64,000 bases of DNA from Serratia silvae (GTDB taxonomy: Bacteria; Pseudomonadota; Gammaproteobacteria; Enterobacterales; Enterobacteriaceae): contig NZ_JAGQDC010000007.1 in the NCBI RefSeq assembly GCF_023282985.1, positions 62,001 to 126,000 of the forward strand, written 5' to 3'. The notes beneath the pieces are model-generated. The model was not told the DNA's origin, searched no databases, and saw only the letters and a program-made list of their open reading frames with translations. Shown in pieces: positions 9,752-18,238 of the stretch; position 1 is the stretch's first letter; each line of letters starts with the position of its first letter. A program made the position numbers and the translations under genes.

Positions 9752-9878
9752 TGGGTTATTCCTCACCGGCGTCCTGTACGCCAAGTTGGAAGAAGTCATC
9801 ACCGTCGCGCACGGCTTCGCCAGGCCACAGGTAGCCCGCGGGAATGCGCCGGCGCGCGGTAGGATCGGGCTGAGGACG

Positions 9879-11297
9879 TCAGGCGTTTTTCAGCATCCAC
9901 TCGATTTCGGTTTCGGTGATCAGCCGCTCAAACTGCTCCAGCTCATCGGTCTTACAGGCCAGATAGACGTGGCTGAAACGTTCGCCCAGCAGCGCATTGA
10001 GCACCGGCTGGTGTTCGAATTCGTACAGCGCATCGCTCTGGCGGATCGGGAACGGTAGGCCCTCTTGCTCCAGCCCGTTGCCGGTGACTGGCTCAAGCAG
10101 CGGTAACTGAGTGTCGAGGCCATAGATAATCCCGGCCAGAATGGTCGCCATTACCAGATAAGGGTTGGCATCGGCCCCCGCCACGCGGTACTCCACGCGG
10201 TGGCTGTCGCGATCGCCACAGGGAATACGCAGCGCTACGGTGCGGTTGTTATGGCCCCAGGATGCCTGGGTGGGAACGTACATCCCCGCCTGGAAGCGGC
10301 GGTAAGCGTTGACGTTGGGTGCCAGCAGCGCCATAGAGGCAGGCATCAAGGCGATCATGCCAGCCAGCGCCTGCTTCAACAGCGTGGAGTCTTCACCATC
10401 CGCATCGGCAAAGACGTTGTTACCTTGTTTGTCCAGCATGCTGATATGCACATGCATACCACTGCCTGCATGTTCCTCGTAAGGCTTGGCCATAAAGGTC
10501 GCATGCATCTGGTGCTTCTCGGCCACCATGCGTATCAGCCGCTTTAACGCCAGGGCATGGTCACAAGCCTGCAATACATCATTGGTGTGATGCAGGTTAA
10601 CCTCAAACTGGCCCGGTGACGCTTCCGCTACCGCACCGTCGGCCGGAAGCCCTTGCAAGCGGGCCAGTTCATCGATTTCGCTCAGCACATCGGCAAAGTG
10701 GTTGAGGTTGTCCACCGAATAGACCTGGCTCTGGGTGTTACGCTCCTGGGTGCCGGGGGCGCAAGGGGGTTGCAAATAACCTTCCGGATCGCGCTGGCGA
10801 TCGATGAGATAGAACTCCAACTCTACCGCTACTACGGGGAATAACCCGCGCTGACGCAAACGCTGCCACACTCGGTTCAGCACATTGCGCGGTTCAACGT
10901 CAAAGGGAGTACCATCTTCATCCAGCATGGTGAGCAGTACCTGGCCCAGATATTGCGGATCGGCCGCCGATGGCGTCAGGGTTCCGGCTACCGGCACACA
11001 AATATGGTCCGGCTCACCCAATTCCTGCCCCAAACCCGCCTCTTCCACCACGTTACCAAGAATATCCATCGCGAACACCGAGGCCGGGAAGTAACAGCCC
11101 TTCTCCAATTTACCCAGCCCGCTCACCGGTATGCGCTTGCCACGGAAGCTGCCGTTGAGATCGGTCAGCAGCACGTCGATATGCTGGGTTAACGGATAAC
11201 GTTCCAGATACTTCTTCACTTCGCGCTGGAACGTGCTACTTCGCCTTTCTTCATTGTGTTGCACAAAGTTTTCGACTTCTACGATGTTGGTTTGCAT
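9879..11297 (-). CDS. puuA: Gamma-glutamylputrescine synthetase PuuA
   Basis: PuuA ligates glutamate to putrescine using ATP, the first step of the gamma-glutamylated putrescine pathway. The 472-residue protein is exactly as long as the E. coli enzyme and keeps glutamine-synthetase fold motifs: [39 protein letters not shown] and [14 protein letters not shown]. It ends [13 protein letters not shown] as in E. coli. It diverges from puuD across a 236-base region with PuuR-type sites. Confidence 0.97.
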   Translation of the reverse strand: MQTNIVEVENFVQHNEERRSSTFQREVKKYLERYPLTQHIDVLLTDLNGSFRGKRIPVSGLGKLEKGCYFPASVFAMDILGNVVEEAGLGQELGEPDHICVPVAGTLTPSAADPQYLGQVLLTMLDEDGTPFDVEPRNVLNRVWQRLRQRGLFPVVAVELEFYLIDRQRDPEGYLQPPCAPGTQERNTQSQVYSVDNLNHFADVLSEIDELARLQGLPADGAVAEASPGQFEVNLHHTNDVLQACDHALALKRLIRMVAEKHQMHATFMAKPYEEHAGSGMHVHISMLDKQGNNVFADADGEDSTLLKQALAGMIALMPASMALLAPNVNAYRRFQAGMYVPTQASWGHNNRTVALRIPCGDRDSHRVEYRVAGADANPYLVMATILAGIIYGLDTQLPLLEPVTGNGLEQEGLPFPIRQSDALYEFEHQPVLNALLGERFSHVYLACKTDELEQFERLITETEIEWMLKNA

Positions 11298-11367
11298 GTT
11301 TCACCCGCCGTTGTGTTTGGTCTGTGGTTCTCACACTTACTGGCTTCGATGTTTTGACCATCTTGCT

Positions 11368-11381
11368 CAATATAATGTCCA
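11368..11381. promoter_or_regulatory. PuuR-type operator between puuA and puuD
   Basis: CAATATAATGTCCA closely resembles the E. coli PuuR box (core ATATAATGAACA as I recall it). A weaker copy, AGTGAATATTGAACA, lies at 11462-11476. Both sit between the divergent puuA and puuD starts, where PuuR is expected to repress both sides until putrescine binds. Confidence 0.5.
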
Positions 11382-11533
11382 CCAATGAAACATAGATGCA
11401 ACAAAAATGTTTTGCAAGTGTTAATTTTGGTTTGAATATTGGCCATTCGACTGCTAGATTTAGTGAATATTGAACAAAAAAGGCGATTAAACGGCTTGTC
11501 GGTCATAATTTCGAACAACCTGTAGGGGATAGC

Positions 11534-12295
11534 ATGGGCAATATATTTAACAGACCAATCGTCGGCGTCGTGATGTGCAGGTATAGGTTAAACCAGCACC
11601 TCACCCAGACCTTGCAAGAAAAGTACCTGAATGCGGTGTTGGCTGCCGGAGGATTACCGATCGCCCTGCCACACGCGCTCGCAGAGCCGGAAATGCTGGC
11701 AGAGTTGCTGCCCCACCTCGACGGCATCCTGCTGCCGGGCAGCCCCAGTAATGTGCAGCCGCACCTTTATGGTGAAAACGGCGATGAGCCTGACGCCGAT
11801 CCTGGGCGCGATGAATTGAGCCTGGCGCTGATCGGCCTGGCACTGAGCAGGCGCATCCCCCTTTTCGCCATTTGCCGCGGTATGCAAGAGCTGGTGGTCG
11901 CGACTCAGGGCACGCTACACCGTCGTTTATATGAACAACCCGAGCTGCTCGAACACCGTGAAGATCACGACCTGCCGCTGGAGCAGCAATATGCCCCTGC
12001 TCACGAAGTGACCGTCCAAGACGGAGGATTGCTGACGCAATTGCTGCCGGATTGCCACCGATTCTGGGTGAATTCACTGCACGGCCAAGGAGCCAAAACC
12101 CTCGGCCCCAGCGTACGTGTTGAAGCCTATGCCGCCGACGGCCTGGTGGAAGCCCTCAGCATTCGCGATCAGCCCTTTGCCTTAGGGGTGCAGTGGCATC
12201 CTGAATGGAACAGCGATGAATATGCCCTGTCCCGCCTGTTGTTTGAGGGATTTATTAACGCCTGCCAGCACTACCAAAAGGAAAAACGCCTATGA
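11534..12295 (+). CDS. puuD: Gamma-glutamyl-GABA hydrolase PuuD
   Basis: PuuD releases glutamate from gamma-glutamyl-GABA to give GABA. It is a class I glutamine-amidotransferase-type hydrolase of 253 residues with nucleophile C114 (FAICRGMQEL) and the H222/E224 pair (VQWHPEW), at the same positions as in the E. coli enzyme. PGSPSNVQPHLYGENGDEPD is a family hallmark. Its stop overlaps the puuR start (ATGA), so the genes are translationally coupled. Confidence 0.97.
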   Translation: MGNIFNRPIVGVVMCRYRLNQHLTQTLQEKYLNAVLAAGGLPIALPHALAEPEMLAELLPHLDGILLPGSPSNVQPHLYGENGDEPDADPGRDELSLALIGLALSRRIPLFAICRGMQELVVATQGTLHRRLYEQPELLEHREDHDLPLEQQYAPAHEVTVQDGGLLTQLLPDCHRFWVNSLHGQGAKTLGPSVRVEAYAADGLVEALSIRDQPFALGVQWHPEWNSDEYALSRLLFEGFINACQHYQKEKRL

Positions 12296-12849
12296 GCGAC
12301 GTCAGCTTGGCACCGGGGAAACGCTTATCGCAGATCCGCCAGCAGTTAGGGCTATCACAGCGCCGGGTAGCCGAACTGTCTGGCTTAACGCACAGCGCCA
12401 TCAGCACCATTGAACAGGACAAGGTCAGCCCGGCGATCAGTACGCTGCAAAAGCTGCTGACGGTCTATGGGCTGTCGCTATCGGCTTTCTTTACCGAGCC
12501 GGAACAGCCGCATGAACCGCAGATCGTGATCGACCATGACCATCTGATCGAAATCGGCAGCCAGGGGGTTTCGATGAAGCTGATCCACAACGGCGATCCC
12601 AACCGCACCCTGGCAATGATGATCGAAACTTACGATCCAGGCACCACCACCGGTGAGCGGCTTAAACATCAGGGGGAAGAGATCGGCACCCTGCTGGAAG
12701 GCGAAGTGATGCTGCAGGTAAACGGGCAAAGCTATCACCTACGGGCAGGCCAGAGCTACGCCATCAACACTGCTATCCCACATAGTTTCAGCAACACCTC
12801 GGCGCGCATTTGCCGAATTATCAGCGCACATACGCCGACAACATTCTGA
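12292..12849 (+). CDS. puuR: PuuR, repressor of putrescine utilisation
   Basis: This 185-residue protein joins an XRE-type helix-turn-helix (about residues 8-62, with LGLSQRRVAELSGLTHSAIS) to a C-terminal cupin domain (about 110-180, GEEIGTLLEGEVMLQV then HSFSN) that senses putrescine. It controls the puu promoters. It overlaps puuD by four bases and is followed 15 bases later by puuC, the usual operon place. Confidence 0.96.
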   Translation: MSDVSLAPGKRLSQIRQQLGLSQRRVAELSGLTHSAISTIEQDKVSPAISTLQKLLTVYGLSLSAFFTEPEQPHEPQIVIDHDHLIEIGSQGVSMKLIHNGDPNRTLAMMIETYDPGTTTGERLKHQGEEIGTLLEGEVMLQVNGQSYHLRAGQSYAINTAIPHSFSNTSARICRIISAHTPTTF

Positions 12850-12864
12850 TTAACGGAGCAAGGT

Positions 12865-14361
12865 ATGGACTTCCACCACCTGGAATATTGGCAACAAAGG
12901 GCACAGGCCCTGAAGATTGAGAACCGGTTGTTTATCAATGGTCGCTACCTCCCGGTGGCCGAAGGAAAAACTTTTAGCGTACAGGATCCTGCCGGGGTTC
13001 GTGAACTGGTGCAGATGGCTCGTGGCAGCGACATCGATATCGATTTGGCCGTCAAGGCAGCTCGCGAGGTGTTTGAACGCGGCGACTGGTCACAGGCCTC
13101 CCCCGCCAAACGCAAGGCGACGCTGTTCAAACTCGCCAACCTGATGGAAGAGCACAGCGAGCAGTTAGCGCTGTTGGAAACGCTGGATACCGGCAAGCCC
13201 ATCCGCCACAGCCTGCGCGATGATATTCCAGGGGCGATCCGCTGTATCCGCTGGTACGCCGAAGCTATCGACAAGGTGTATGGCGAAATTGCCCCAACCG
13301 GCCATGATGCGCTCGCTTTGATCCAGCGGGAACCGATTGGCGTGGTGGGTGCCATTGTGCCGTGGAACTTTCCGCTGCTGTTAGCCTGCTGGAAGTTAGG
13401 CCCGGCGCTGGCAGCCGGTAATAGCGTGGTGCTGAAACCTTCGGAAAAATCACCGCTCACAGCGGTTTATCTTGGCGCTTTGGCGCAGCAGGCAGGGTTG
13501 CCAGATGGCGTACTGAACATTATTCCTGGTTTCGGCCACGACGCGGGTAAGGCGTTGGCACTGCATACCGACGTTGATGCCCTCGCCTTTACCGGCTCGA
13601 CCCAGGTAGCCAAGCAGTTGATGAAGTACGCTGGTGAATCCAACATGAAACGCGTGTGGCTGGAGGCTGGTGGCAAGAGCGCCAACATTATCTTCGCCGA
13701 CTGCCCAGACCTGGATAAGGCGGCGCAGAGTGCGGCGGCAGGCATCTTCTATAACCAGGGCCAGGTGTGCATTGCCGGTACGCGCCTGCTGGTAGAGGAA
13801 GGTATTCAGCAGGCCTTTTTACAGGCATTGCATCAACACGCGGCGGCCTTCGCACCGGGCAACCCGCTCGATCCGCAAACGCTTATGGGCACGCTGATCG
13901 ACCAACAACACTGTGAAAAAGTCACCAGCTATATTGAGCAGGGCTTGAGCCAGGGAGCCTCGCTGTTCCTTGATGGGCGAGCTCATCCGCAAGGCGATCA
14001 TCACGGCTATCTCGGCCCCACCATTCTTACTCAGGTAGATAATGCGATGAACGTCGCGCGGGACGAGATTTTTGGCCCGGTATTGGCCGTCACGACCTTC
14101 AACGGTGAACAACAGGCGCTAGCATTGGCGAACGACAGCGAGTACGGGTTGGGCGCGGCCGTCTGGACCCGCGATCTGTCACGGGCACACCGTATGGCTC
14201 GTCAATTGAAAGCGGGCACCGTGTTCGTCAACAACTACAACGACGGCGATATGACCGTGCCATTCGGCGGCTATAAGCAAAGCGGCAACGGCCGTGATAA
14301 ATCGCTGCATGCGCTGGATAAATTTACCGAACTGAAAACCACCTGGATTTCTCTGGAATAA
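12865..14361 (+). CDS. puuC: Gamma-glutamyl-gamma-aminobutyraldehyde dehydrogenase PuuC
   Basis: PuuC oxidises gamma-glutamyl-gamma-aminobutyraldehyde to gamma-glutamyl-GABA with NAD(P)+. The 498-residue protein is a standard aldehyde dehydrogenase: VPWNFPLLLACWKLGPALAA, cofactor loop FTGSTQVAKQ, catalytic E267 (LEAGGKS) and nucleophile C302 (NQGQVCIAG). The numbering matches E. coli PuuC. It sits between puuR and puuB in the rightward operon. Confidence 0.96.
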   Translation: MDFHHLEYWQQRAQALKIENRLFINGRYLPVAEGKTFSVQDPAGVRELVQMARGSDIDIDLAVKAAREVFERGDWSQASPAKRKATLFKLANLMEEHSEQLALLETLDTGKPIRHSLRDDIPGAIRCIRWYAEAIDKVYGEIAPTGHDALALIQREPIGVVGAIVPWNFPLLLACWKLGPALAAGNSVVLKPSEKSPLTAVYLGALAQQAGLPDGVLNIIPGFGHDAGKALALHTDVDALAFTGSTQVAKQLMKYAGESNMKRVWLEAGGKSANIIFADCPDLDKAAQSAAAGIFYNQGQVCIAGTRLLVEEGIQQAFLQALHQHAAAFAPGNPLDPQTLMGTLIDQQHCEKVTSYIEQGLSQGASLFLDGRAHPQGDHHGYLGPTILTQVDNAMNVARDEIFGPVLAVTTFNGEQQALALANDSEYGLGAAVWTRDLSRAHRMARQLKAGTVFVNNYNDGDMTVPFGGYKQSGNGRDKSLHALDKFTELKTTWISLE

Positions 14362-14371
14362 GGATTTGATG

Positions 14372-15652
14372 ATGACTGAACACGTAAAAAGCTACTATGC
14401 GGCAACGGCCAATAACCATCAGCCTTATCCGCAGTTGAATGAATCGATCGACTGTGACGTCTGTATCGTGGGGGGCGGTTACACCGGCCTGTCATCGGCG
14501 CTGTTTCTGGTTGAAGCCGGTTATAACGTGGTGGTGCTAGAGTCTGCCCGCATCGGCTTTGGTGCCAGCGGCCGCAACGGTGGCCAACTGGTCAACTCCT
14601 ACAGTCGCGACATCGACGTAATCGAAAGCCGTTACGGTGCAGAAAGTGCCAAGCTGCTTGGTAGCATGATGTTTGAAGGCGCAGAGATTATCCGCAGCCG
14701 TATCAAACGCTATGCCATTGACTGTGACTATCGCCCCGGCGGGATCTTCGCCGCGCTCAACAATAAGCAGTATCACGCGCTGATCGAACAAAAGCAGCAC
14801 TGGGAGCGTTACGGCAATACGCAACTTGAACTGCTGGATGCCGACCGTATCCGCCAGGAGGTCAGCAGCGATCGCTATGTTGGCGCGTTACTCGATCACA
14901 GCGGCGGCCATATTCACCCGCTCAACCTGGCTTTGGGCGAGGCCGAAGCCATTCGCCTGCAAGGGGGGCGGATCTTCGAACAGTCTGCTGTCACCAATAT
15001 CCGCCACGGGGAGCCAGCGTTGGTCAGTACCGCTAATGGTCAGGTCACCGCTCGCTACGTGATCGTGGCTGGGAATGCTTACCTGGGCGATAAACTGGAG
15101 CCAAGGCTGGCCAAACGCAGTATGCCGTGCGGGACTCAAGTGGTCACCACCGAGCCATTATCTCCAGAAGTGGCCGCCTCGCTGATCCCACAAAACTACT
15201 GCGTGGAAGATTGTAATTACCTGCTGGATTATTACCGTTTAACCGGCGATAACCGGCTGTTGTACGGCGGTGGAGTGGTCTATGGTGCCCGCGATCCGGA
15301 TGATATCGATAACCTGATCCGCCCCAAGCTGCTGAAAACCTTCCCACAGCTGAAAGGTGTACGCATTGATTACCGTTGGACCGGGAATTTCTTGCTGACG
15401 CTGTCGCGTATGCCGCAGTTTGGCCGGCTGGAAAACAATGTCTACTACATGCAAGGCTACAGCGGACACGGCGTGACCTGCACCCATCTGGCAGGCAAGT
15501 TGATAGCAGAGTTGATGCGTGGCGATGCGGAGCGCTTTGACGCATTTGCCAAACTGCCACACCTGCCGTTCTTTGGCGGCCGTAACCTGCAAATTCCCTT
15601 CACCGCCATCGGCGCTGCCTACTACACTCTGAGAGATCGAATTGGGGTTTAA
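14372..15652 (+). CDS. puuB: Gamma-glutamylputrescine oxidase PuuB
   Basis: PuuB is a flavoprotein that oxidises gamma-glutamylputrescine to the aldehyde used by PuuC, releasing ammonia and H2O2. The 426-residue product has the N-terminal FAD motif CIVGGGYTGLSSALFLVEAG and the DAO-family segment GFGASGRNGGQLVNSYSRDI. The second of two adjacent ATGs is chosen because AGGA lies 7 bases before it and the length then equals the E. coli protein. The usual last gene, puuE (GABA aminotransferase), does not follow. Confidence 0.96.
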   Translation: MTEHVKSYYAATANNHQPYPQLNESIDCDVCIVGGGYTGLSSALFLVEAGYNVVVLESARIGFGASGRNGGQLVNSYSRDIDVIESRYGAESAKLLGSMMFEGAEIIRSRIKRYAIDCDYRPGGIFAALNNKQYHALIEQKQHWERYGNTQLELLDADRIRQEVSSDRYVGALLDHSGGHIHPLNLALGEAEAIRLQGGRIFEQSAVTNIRHGEPALVSTANGQVTARYVIVAGNAYLGDKLEPRLAKRSMPCGTQVVTTEPLSPEVAASLIPQNYCVEDCNYLLDYYRLTGDNRLLYGGGVVYGARDPDDIDNLIRPKLLKTFPQLKGVRIDYRWTGNFLLTLSRMPQFGRLENNVYYMQGYSGHGVTCTHLAGKLIAELMRGDAERFDAFAKLPHLPFFGGRNLQIPFTAIGAAYYTLRDRIGV

Positions 15653-15992
15653 ATTAGCGCTGTCTTAACGCAGATTTGCAGCTTAAATTGATACATTTTT
15701 CTAACTAGACCGATTCTTGCCGGTCGGACTAGTTAGTACTGTTTATTTAGCAAAAATATCAGTAAGTTAGCTTTCTTAATTTTTATTAAATACTGTTTAA
15801 TATTTTACAGACCATTTACTTAACATTAATAACTGCCGTAGTTAATTAGGGCGGATTTTAAACTGTATTTTCCTGTTTTTACTGTATTTTATACCATTCA
15901 GTTATTGCTCAGATGCCAATAAAATAATATTATAAGACTTAAGATTAACGTTATTTAAGTTAATCAAACTGTCTGACATGGAGCGAACCAGC
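15653..15992. other. AT-rich gap with a long inverted repeat
   Basis: Base composition falls sharply here compared with puu. At 15701-15736 an interrupted palindrome pairs CTAACTAG with CTAGTTAG and ACCG with CGGT around an 8-base loop. It has no T-run on its downstream side, so it is not a normal terminator; an operator or a mobile-element relic is possible. No gene is seen. Confidence 0.4.
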
Positions 15993-16640
15993 ATGACTAA
16001 ATCCCAATATCTCATCGAAGGAGATGTCCTTTTCTGCCCCAATAGCGTCGGTTTTTATCATCAGGAACTTCAGGAAGAAATCGTCACCATTTCCTCTTCT
16101 GCAGCTCGACTTTTCTCCTTTCTGATAAAAAATAAAGGAGAAATTGTTGAGAGAGAAGTACTTCTGCAAAGGGTGTGGGATGATTACGGTCTACAGGCCA
16201 GCAATAACAATCTCAATCAATGCCTGAGCACGCTACGGCGGATAATCAAGAATATGGGCATTGATAAAAACATCATAGAAACCATACCAAAAGTAGGGTT
16301 AAGAATAGCCAATGATGTGGCTATTGAAGAGATCTCAATTAATCAGTGTAAACCTGAATCACCCTGTAAAAGTAAAAAGAATTCTCTTAACAAGGTTAAA
16401 ATTACCTACGTTTTAATTGCGTTAGTGATTATATTGGCCGTGACTACCGCGGTGCACATATTTCACATCTATCAGCACTACTACCAATCAGATGTGAACT
16501 ATACCGCAATGATGAGGAACACGGTGGTCTGCGGGGTAACTACGGATCCGTCAAGAGGTAATATGCCTAAGTTTTCCTCTTTTGTTAACACAGGCAGTCA
16601 CCTATTAAAAAGAGAGCTTATCAGCTCTCTGAAACTGTAG
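15993..16640 (+). CDS. Membrane-anchored winged-helix regulator (CadC/ToxR type), truncated sensor
   Basis: Residues about 10-110 form an OmpR-type winged helix (ISSSAARLFSFLIKNKGEIV, then NNNLNQCLSTLRRII and IETIPKVGLRI). A single membrane segment follows at about 137-158 and only some 55 residues lie beyond it, much shorter than the periplasmic sensor of CadC. The ATG at 15993 has a GGAGCG site; an ATG five codons upstream has none. The gene is AT-rich like its surroundings, which suggests acquisition. Target genes are unknown. Confidence 0.8.
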   Translation: MTKSQYLIEGDVLFCPNSVGFYHQELQEEIVTISSSAARLFSFLIKNKGEIVEREVLLQRVWDDYGLQASNNNLNQCLSTLRRIIKNMGIDKNIIETIPKVGLRIANDVAIEEISINQCKPESPCKSKKNSLNKVKITYVLIALVIILAVTTAVHIFHIYQHYYQSDVNYTAMMRNTVVCGVTTDPSRGNMPKFSSFVNTGSHLLKRELISSLKL

Positions 16641-16652
16641 ACATTCTCGCCA

Positions 16653-16676
16653 AGTAGGGGCGCTGCATGTGCGCCC
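16653..16676 (+). repeat. Copy of short GTAGGGGCGC extragenic repeat
   Basis: GTAGGGGCGCTGCATGTGCGCCC forms a GGGCGC/GCGCCC hairpin. It lies between the convergent regulator and exporter genes and could also act as a weak terminator. Confidence 0.45.
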
Positions 16677-16686
16677 GCTGATATCT

Positions 16687-17316
16687 CTAGCTCACATCGC
16701 TACGCCGATAAAGCGCAACACCTACGGCCAGTACGCCAAGCATGCCGGCACAGCTACGGTTTACCCAACGCATCACGTTCGCCGAGAACTTACGCATCGC
16801 ATGGCGGCCGCCGTAGGCATAGACCGTCATCATCACGCAGTCGATCATTGCGCTGACCAGTGCCAGGATCAGGTATTGCATGGCAATCGGTTTTTCTGGC
16901 TGAATAAACTGCGGTAGAAAGGCCGAGAAAAACAGCAAACCCTTAGGATTGGACAAACCGACCATCAGGGCACGCAGGAATGCCGTTTTCCCGGTCGCAG
17001 CGGCGGCGCTAGCGCTTACTGCCAAAGCCTTTACCGGCGCCCGCCAAAGCACCCAGGCAAGGTAGACCAGATATAACGCACCACCCCACTTCACCACGGC
17101 AAACAGCTGCTCAGAAGCTTGCAACAGCGCCCCTAGTCCGCAACCGACGGCGCCGATGAGCAACAAATCGGCCAATACCGCCCCCAGGAAACCGTAACTG
17201 GCAATACGCATACCGTGGATTGCACCATTGTTTAACGCCAATAGCATGGAAGGGCCTGGCGTCACCATCACCGCACTGACGGCAATCACGTAAAGCAAAA
17301 GCGTAGTTAACTCCAT
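16687..17316 (-). CDS. LysE/RhtB-family amino acid exporter
   Basis: This 209-residue inner-membrane protein has about six hydrophobic segments and the RhtB family start VMVTPGPSMLLALNNGAIHG, followed by the conserved GLSNPKGLLFFSAFLPQF. Members export homoserine, threonine, leucine or similar compounds; the substrate cannot be told from sequence. The ATG at 17316 has a CGGAG site; an upstream in-frame start would add a charged, non-membrane leader. A consensus CRP site stands about 95-110 bases upstream, pointing to control by carbon supply. Confidence 0.88.
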   Translation of the reverse strand: MELTTLLLYVIAVSAVMVTPGPSMLLALNNGAIHGMRIASYGFLGAVLADLLLIGAVGCGLGALLQASEQLFAVVKWGGALYLVYLAWVLWRAPVKALAVSASAAAATGKTAFLRALMVGLSNPKGLLFFSAFLPQFIQPEKPIAMQYLILALVSAMIDCVMMTVYAYGGRHAMRKFSANVMRWVNRSCAGMLGVLAVGVALYRRSDVS

Positions 17317-17408
17317 CAACAACTCCGAATAAATGTAAAACTCTCTGCGCCGCTGCATCTCAATACGACAACATCGTTATGGGTGGGGAATATAGGGGAT
17401 CTGCACGA

Positions 17409-17424
17409 TGTGATTCAAGTCACA
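17409..17424. promoter_or_regulatory. Consensus CRP site upstream of the exporter
   Basis: TGTGATTCAAGTCACA has both CRP half-sites (TGTGA-N6-TCACA) intact. It lies between the leftward exporter and the rightward small-RNA candidate and is best placed for the exporter, where a leftward TATATT -10 candidate lies at 17389-17394. Confidence 0.65.
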
Positions 17425-17574
17425 TTCTGTTTGGAACGGAGTGATGGAACAAGAAATCATCCCCCAAGCCATCAATTCAACAAAAAACAACCACCATGCT
17501 GACTTATTGCTCACAAACAGCGAACAAATTCACACGGCGTATGAATAAATATAAATACATACAAATTAGTTAAC

Positions 17575-17580
17575 TATAAT
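17575..17580 (+). promoter_or_regulatory. Consensus -10 box of the small-RNA candidate
   Basis: A perfect TATAAT hexamer lies about 7 bases before the proposed transcript start. No good -35 box is found at 16-18 bases (TAAATA at 17), so an activator may be needed. Confidence 0.55.
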
Positions 17581-17586
17581 GTTGCA

Positions 17587-17708
17587 ATAATGCAGCAATT
17601 TATTGATGAACTCTCGTTTCAAAAAACATATAGTAATAGCAGATTAGTCATCAACGATTTCCCTGGTGTTGTTGTGTTTGCCCCTCAATCTTTTGTGGGG
17701 CTTTTTTC
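17587..17708 (+). ncRNA. Candidate ArcZ-like Hfq-dependent small RNA
   Basis: A consensus -10 box, about 120 transcribed bases and an intrinsic terminator frame this region, matching the roughly 121-base length of E. coli ArcZ. It contains the 16-mer GATTTCCCTGGTGTTG at 17656-17671, which is the mRNA-pairing core of enterobacterial ArcZ as I remember it, placed just before the terminator stem as in ArcZ. The flanking sequence differs, and the location is not beside arcB, where the canonical gene lies. It may be a paralogue or a convergent small RNA. The start is inferred from the -10 box. Confidence 0.6.
17680..17708 (+). terminator. Intrinsic terminator of the ArcZ-like RNA
   Basis: A GCCCC/GGGGC stem (17680-17684 and 17697-17701) with a 12-base loop is followed by six T residues, the usual end of an Hfq-binding small RNA. 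Confidence 0.75.
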
Positions 17709-17851
17709 TTCCCCTCGCCCTTCCGTCACGGGTTCCCCCCTTTTTAGCGCACGACCCTACTTCCCAACGAATGGTTTACCAATCTATGTGGAGCTATCAG
17801 CGGGCGATAAGGGTACACTGAACTCCTCCTACCTCTTACCCGGTGAAAAAG

Positions 17852-18013
17852 ATGTCTTTCTTTGATGCCTTTAAGCTATTCGGTGATGCCCCTGTTGATG
17901 TCACCTGCCCTGAATGTGCAAAAAGTTCGCCGCAAAATCGCAGCAAGGTGAAAAAAAACGTCACGCTGATCTGCCCCCACTGTGGGCATTACTTTCGTAA
18001 ACGCGAAGATTGA
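17852..18013 (+). CDS. Small zinc-ribbon protein, YnfU-like
   Basis: A 53-residue protein begins MSFFDAFKLFG and carries two CxxC knuckles, C19-PE-C22 and C41-PH-C44, separated by a lysine-rich stretch and followed by GHYFRKRED. The pattern is that of a small zinc ribbon, and the start resembles the YnfU family of enterobacterial small proteins. Function is unknown; nucleic-acid or protein binding is plausible. The ribosome site GGTGA is weak. It lies about 145 bases downstream of the ArcZ-like RNA terminator and is expected to have its own promoter. Confidence 0.7.
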   Translation: MSFFDAFKLFGDAPVDVTCPECAKSSPQNRSKVKKNVTLICPHCGHYFRKRED

Positions 18014-18238
18014 GAGCGCCTGGCTGGCTGATAGCGTTGCGAAAAAACCGCTATCAATAGGACTCAATAGCGGCAAAGACCACACAGCACTTCGGAACAT
18101 TATTGGAATGGATATGGCAAACATGGTCATTATACCCATGATAAATGAGTGGGTAATGCCAGGTGCCTTCATTTAGGAATTTACCCCGAACTTTTATCCT
18201 GGCCTACCCCGTAGCTATCTACACTCAGACCCTGAAGC

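Noticed and set aside
15701-15736. The long hairpin after puuB as a terminator.
   Set aside because: Neither strand has a T-run after the stem, so it is not a normal intrinsic terminator. It is kept as an unexplained inverted repeat.
17590-17865. A 91-codon reading frame.
   Set aside because: It covers the small-RNA candidate and its terminator, has no ribosome site and ends inside the start of the zinc-ribbon gene.
18030-18073. Two alternative hairpins (GATAGCG/CGCTATC and CCGCTAT/ATAGCGG) after the zinc-ribbon gene, like an attenuator.
   Set aside because: No leader peptide, T-run or downstream rightward gene exists, so an attenuator would have nothing to control.
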